A stretch of DNA of 64,000 bases from Haliscomenobacter hydrossis DSM 1100. Lineage in GTDB: Bacteria; Bacteroidota; Bacteroidia; Chitinophagales; Saprospiraceae. The stretch's first letter is position 1, and each line of letters starts with the position of its first letter. The notes below the pieces were generated by a model, which made no database searches, was not told where the DNA came from, and saw only the letters and a program-made list of their open reading frames with translations. The translations under genes were made by a program, and so were the position numbers. This document shows, one piece after another, positions 61,187 to 64,000 of the stretch. Location of the stretch: positions 8,123,001 through 8,187,000 of the forward strand of contig NC_015510.1 of assembly GCF_000212735.1 (NCBI RefSeq), given 5' to 3'.

Positions 61187-61387
61187 AAAAAAAAAAAGAG
61201 GGAACTTCACGAATTAAAGTGCATGTGTAGCACTACAGTGTTCAATTGCTATTTTCGTGACAGTGATTCATGTAGATAAGCGTTTGAACTTTGGTTTTGG
61301 GAATAGGTAAGTAAACTAAACAGGAACAACAGAGCTCAATACTGATTCCTTTGACAAAGAAAAGGTCTTTTTTTGGTTTAGCTAAGG

Positions 61388-61419
61388 TTTGAATATCTGA
61401 ATGGAGTTAACTAAATTTG
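61388..61419 (+). promoter_or_regulatory. Consensus promoter of the transposase-like gene
   Basis: TTTG at 61388-61391, a 20-nt spacer and TAAATTTG at 61412-61419 match the Bacteroidota promoter exactly, 16 bp before the ATG. Confidence 0.7.
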
Positions 61420-61435
61420 TGGACACATTGCCAAC

Positions 61436-62419
61436 ATGCCAAAAAAGAAAAAAGGAATTGAGTTGCTTGAGGTAATTCAGGCAAGTCATAACGTTAGGGA
61501 AGCCTGCCAAAAACTGGGCATTAGCAAGAGCCAGTACTATAAGTTGCTGAAAAACCCGGAACCCGCAGCGAACAAACCCTACACACCGCGAAAAATTGGT
61601 CTTGAAACCTATCAAAGAATAGTGGATTTAGCACTGTTGTGCCCATTCGGCTGTCACAACATCAGTTATAAACTTGCCGAAGAAAACCTCAATATTTCTG
61701 CGGTTAGCGTGCAAAAAATTTTACAACAAAACGGATTAGGAACAGCCAAGGCTCGGTTTAAAGCACTGGAACAAAAAATCATGGCTGAAATGGATTACTC
61801 CTTGAACAATGAGCAAAAAGATTTCATCTGCAAGTACAACCCGGCATTATTGGAAGTGGGTAGAAAAATTGGTTCGCCGGGGGAATTGATCTCTGTGTTT
61901 TCTTATTTTTTAGGCCAACTACCCTGGTTGGGAAAGGTATTTGTCATTTTTGGACTTGATGCCAGCTCGGGCTTTGTTCATGCTTCTGTCAGTTTTACAA
62001 AAGACAAACTATTGTGTGCTGAATTGTTGGAAGATGTGATTTTTCCTTTTTATGGCTCAATGGATATCGCTATAAAAACGGTGGAAACCAGTAAAGACAA
62101 CGAATATTTTGCCTATGGTAAACATCCCTTTAACTCGTTTTTGCGGGGGCAATCGGTAGTACACTTGTTGACGGTAGTTGGTGGGCCTAAAACGAATGGT
62201 TATTGCCAGAAATTTCAACAGTATTTATTGGACCACATCGTACCTGAACTGAGGAAAAAGCAGGCTATGTATACCGATTTGGAGCCATTGAATGAGGATT
62301 TGAATCTGTACCTTGACCAATACAACCGCAAAGCAATACCCGCAGCTGAAAAATATTATCAGGATTTCCCACTGCACGGGATGTCACCCTGGGACAACCT
62401 GCAAAAAAGGACTAGATAA
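61436..62419 (+). CDS. Transposase/integrase-core-like protein, probably inactive or domesticated
   Basis: 327 residues. An N-terminal helix-turn-helix (LLEVIQASHNVREACQKLGI, SKSQYYKLLKN) and a second one (CPFGCHNISYKLAEENLNIS, AVSVQKILQQNGLG) precede an rve-like integrase core as in IS481/IS3-type transposases: VFVIFGLDASSGFVHASVSF with the first Asp, VETSKDNEYFAYGKH in place of the TDNGxEF motif, and GGPKTNGYCQKFQQYLLDHI where the third acidic residue is expected but not found. No terminal inverted repeats are seen, and the response-regulator gene ends 4 bp after its stop, so no insertion-sequence right end exists. Confidence 0.7.
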   Translation: MPKKKKGIELLEVIQASHNVREACQKLGISKSQYYKLLKNPEPAANKPYTPRKIGLETYQRIVDLALLCPFGCHNISYKLAEENLNISAVSVQKILQQNGLGTAKARFKALEQKIMAEMDYSLNNEQKDFICKYNPALLEVGRKIGSPGELISVFSYFLGQLPWLGKVFVIFGLDASSGFVHASVSFTKDKLLCAELLEDVIFPFYGSMDIAIKTVETSKDNEYFAYGKHPFNSFLRGQSVVHLLTVVGGPKTNGYCQKFQQYLLDHIVPELRKKQAMYTDLEPLNEDLNLYLDQYNRKAIPAAEKYYQDFPLHGMSPWDNLQKRTR

Positions 62420-62423
62420 ACGT

Positions 62424-63110
62424 TTAGTCAAACCCAAAGAAACGCACTTTCCAACTTTGGTACTTCTTGATCATTTCTTTGCGGTTATTGACGTGGAGCA
62501 TTTTGTAAATGGCTCGAATTTCTCGGGTGATTTCTTTGACTTGTCGATTCAACTCTTCTGCCAATTCTTCATTGGTATAAGCGATTTCATTGATCTCGCC
62601 CTCCAAAATTTTCTCCAATAACTGTTTTTGGAAAGCAGTTGGTTTGATTTTGTTGTTGTCGGATTCCTGACTGCGAAAAACGTCCAGAATTTTCCTCATC
62701 AGCGGACCACTAAATGGCCGACCATTTTCCAGCGCCAATTCCTTCAAATGATGAACGAATACCGCATCCGGATCGGTTTTTAACATATAACTATCCGCAC
62801 CGGCACAAAGAGCCTCAAAAAGGTAGGTGTCTTCGATGTAAACCGTGGCAATCATAAAGAGCAAACCCTGGCGTTTGTTTTTGATTTGCTGCATACTGGC
62901 GATGCCATTGATGTGTCCTTTGGGCATTCCAATGTCTTGGATGACCACTTTGATGCGTGGGTCTTCGATTAAGGTAGGTACAGAATCTTCACAACAAGGG
63001 AATTGGTGTTCAGGCAAACAAACGAATCCTTCCGTTAGATTGATCAAGCGACTGTAACGTTCGCGGAATTCGGTTAAATCTTCAACTATTGCGACGTGAA
63101 TTTTTTCCAT
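62424..63110 (-). CDS. Response regulator of the LuxR/NarL type
   Basis: 228 residues. The receiver has IHVAIVEDLTEFRERYSRLI, the phosphoacceptor Asp59 in VVIQDIGMPKG, ATVYIEDTYLFEALCAGADS and the conserved lysine in YMLKTDPD. The output part (KQLLEKILEGEINEIAYTNE, then NRQVKEITREIRAIYKMLHV) is a diverged LuxR-like helix-turn-helix, plausible for DNA binding. The start at 63110 (MEKIHVAIVED) fits the receiver. Lies 40 bp after the sensor kinase gene and forms a two-component pair with it. Confidence 0.88.
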   Translation of the reverse strand: MEKIHVAIVEDLTEFRERYSRLINLTEGFVCLPEHQFPCCEDSVPTLIEDPRIKVVIQDIGMPKGHINGIASMQQIKNKRQGLLFMIATVYIEDTYLFEALCAGADSYMLKTDPDAVFVHHLKELALENGRPFSGPLMRKILDVFRSQESDNNKIKPTAFQKQLLEKILEGEINEIAYTNEELAEELNRQVKEITREIRAIYKMLHVNNRKEMIKKYQSWKVRFFGFD

Positions 63111-63150
63111 TACTTTAACTTTCCAGATCTCAAAAGCATCCAATTAAAAT

Positions 63151-64000
63151 TTACAACAGCGTAAGTTTGTTAAAGTTGCCTAAAGATCGGCGTTTTGGCT
63201 GTACTTTTTGTAGCGGAATGGAAATAATTACACTGGTTCCATGTTGATTGATCCACTCAATGTGCCCACCTATACTTTTCATTCGCCATAACATGTTGCC
63301 TAAACCATTCCCTGATTCCTTTACGGTTGCTGTGGGTTTGATTTGAGCAACGACAGCAGTAGGTATTCCACTGCCATTGTCTTTGAGGACAATACTGAGT
63401 TTGCCATCCACCACCTTAGCAGACAACTGAACTTGAGTGGCATTGGCGTGTTTCAAGATATTGCCCAATGCCTCTTGTACGACAAGATTCAAATGCTTCT
63501 TGCTTTCACCAGCAACCCAGCGGTACGGAATGGAAGCATCCAACTGGGCTTCAAAAACCAATTGATCAGCCACCATTTTGCGGCTTTCTGTAATAAGTTG
63601 ATGCAAAAACTCCAGCAAAGTGCTATCGATTTCTTTGCTGTTGCGCACAGCAGAAGAAATACGGTTAAAAAGTTGCAGGGCTTGTTCGGCAATGTTTAAT
63701 GCTTTATCCTTAAACTCAACTTGGGGTATTTTGTCTTTTGCAAACTCCCGGAAATCTTGAAAAAACACCACTTTTCCGCTGGTAAGGTCGTGGATGTCGC
63801 GTAGAATGCGCTCTTGTTCTTCGTTGCGAACGCGGGCATCGCGGAGTTGGGCACGGTAGTACAACTGAACCAGGCCAACGATTCCCAAACTGAAAAGGAG
63901 GAGTGCCAACAGCATAAACCACCAACGCATGTAGATGGGAGGTATAATTTCAATGCGCATTTTGGCCCTCCAGTCACTCCAAACCCCATTGGCGTTGGCA
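63151..64000 (-). CDS. Sensor histidine kinase (partial; N-terminal sensor beyond the window)
   Basis: The frame is open through the window edge; 282 residues are visible. The first residues (GVWSDWRAKMRIEIIPPIYM) are the end of a Y_Y_Y-type extracellular domain, so the missing part is probably a regulator-propeller sensor. Then come one membrane helix (RWWFMLLALLLFSLGIVGLV), a coiled coil, a HisKA_3-like segment (RILRDIHDLTSGKVVFF) and an ATPase domain (LVVQEALGNILKHANATQVQ, IVLKDNGSGIP, SGNGLGNMLWRMKSIGGHIE). It is the kinase partner of the response regulator. The ATG at 63960 lies inside the sensor and is not the true start. Confidence 0.9.
   Translation of the reverse strand, partial: ANANGVWSDWRAKMRIEIIPPIYMRWWFMLLALLLFSLGIVGLVQLYYRAQLRDARVRNEEQERILRDIHDLTSGKVVFFQDFREFAKDKIPQVEFKDKALNIAEQALQLFNRISSAVRNSKEIDSTLLEFLHQLITESRKMVADQLVFEAQLDASIPYRWVAGESKKHLNLVVQEALGNILKHANATQVQLSAKVVDGKLSIVLKDNGSGIPTAVVAQIKPTATVKESGNGLGNMLWRMKSIGGHIEWINQHGTSVIISIPLQKVQPKRRSLGNFNKLTLL

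Overview
The window looks like a chromosome segment of a Bacteroidota bacterium, most probably of the Saprospiria (Haliscomenobacter/Lewinella-like; the order is an inference). The support is a gldA/gldF/gldG gliding cluster, three proteins with C-terminal type IX secretion (T9SS) sorting domains, SprB-type repeats, weak Shine-Dalgarno sites and promoters of the Bacteroidota form TTG-N(17-23)-TAnnTTTG. No rRNA, tRNA, CRISPR array or phage was seen.

Layout. 1-2832: a two-gene conflict-type operon, a SIR2-like protein with an effector-associated tail followed by a STAND NTPase with WD40 repeats that runs off the left edge. 3019-4804: a lipoprotein, a gene relic and a small membrane protein. 5079-8197: sufS, divergent from moeA-sufU. 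8363-14614: a LutA-like protein, a double DUF1080 protein, a lipoprotein sulfatase and a T9SS-exported propeller protein. 14814-18618: a housekeeping operon (PgpH-type HD phosphodiesterase, lipB, a conserved hypothetical, an acyl-CoA thioesterase). 19025-34869: a 16-kb, five-gene, same-strand run. It begins with a 3107-residue Ig/PKD-repeat protein ending in a predicted PD-(D/E)XK nuclease toxin, followed at once by a likely immunity gene, two small outer-membrane barrels and a large T9SS protein. A second T9SS protein follows (34979-36793). 36956-40970: cobalamin adenosyltransferase, proline dehydrogenase, aroE and an S1/P1-type nuclease. 41434-47280: a DUF4291 gene, then a DUF4340 gene and gldG, gldF, a hypothetical and gldA. 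47512-49614: a DoxX-like protein and a membrane adenylate cyclase. 49618-52576: a DUF1080 lipoprotein and an ECF sigma/anti-sigma/DUF4097 module. 52764-55876: a GH125 mannosidase with an SLC5 symporter. 56088-60637: a propeller/SprB-repeat/OmpA surface protein and an HMG-CoA lyase-like protein. 60806-64000: a small membrane protein, a transposase-like gene and a two-component pair that runs off the right edge.

Two things stand out. First, the giant repeat protein with its adjacent probable immunity gene and barrels is a polymorphic-toxin-like locus, with abrupt base-composition changes inside three of its genes that suggest module swapping. Second, almost every larger gap between genes holds a long imperfect palindrome built from a short reiterated word. 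The word differs from site to site but the architecture is the same. These palindromes touch start codons, stop codons and even the last codons of genes.
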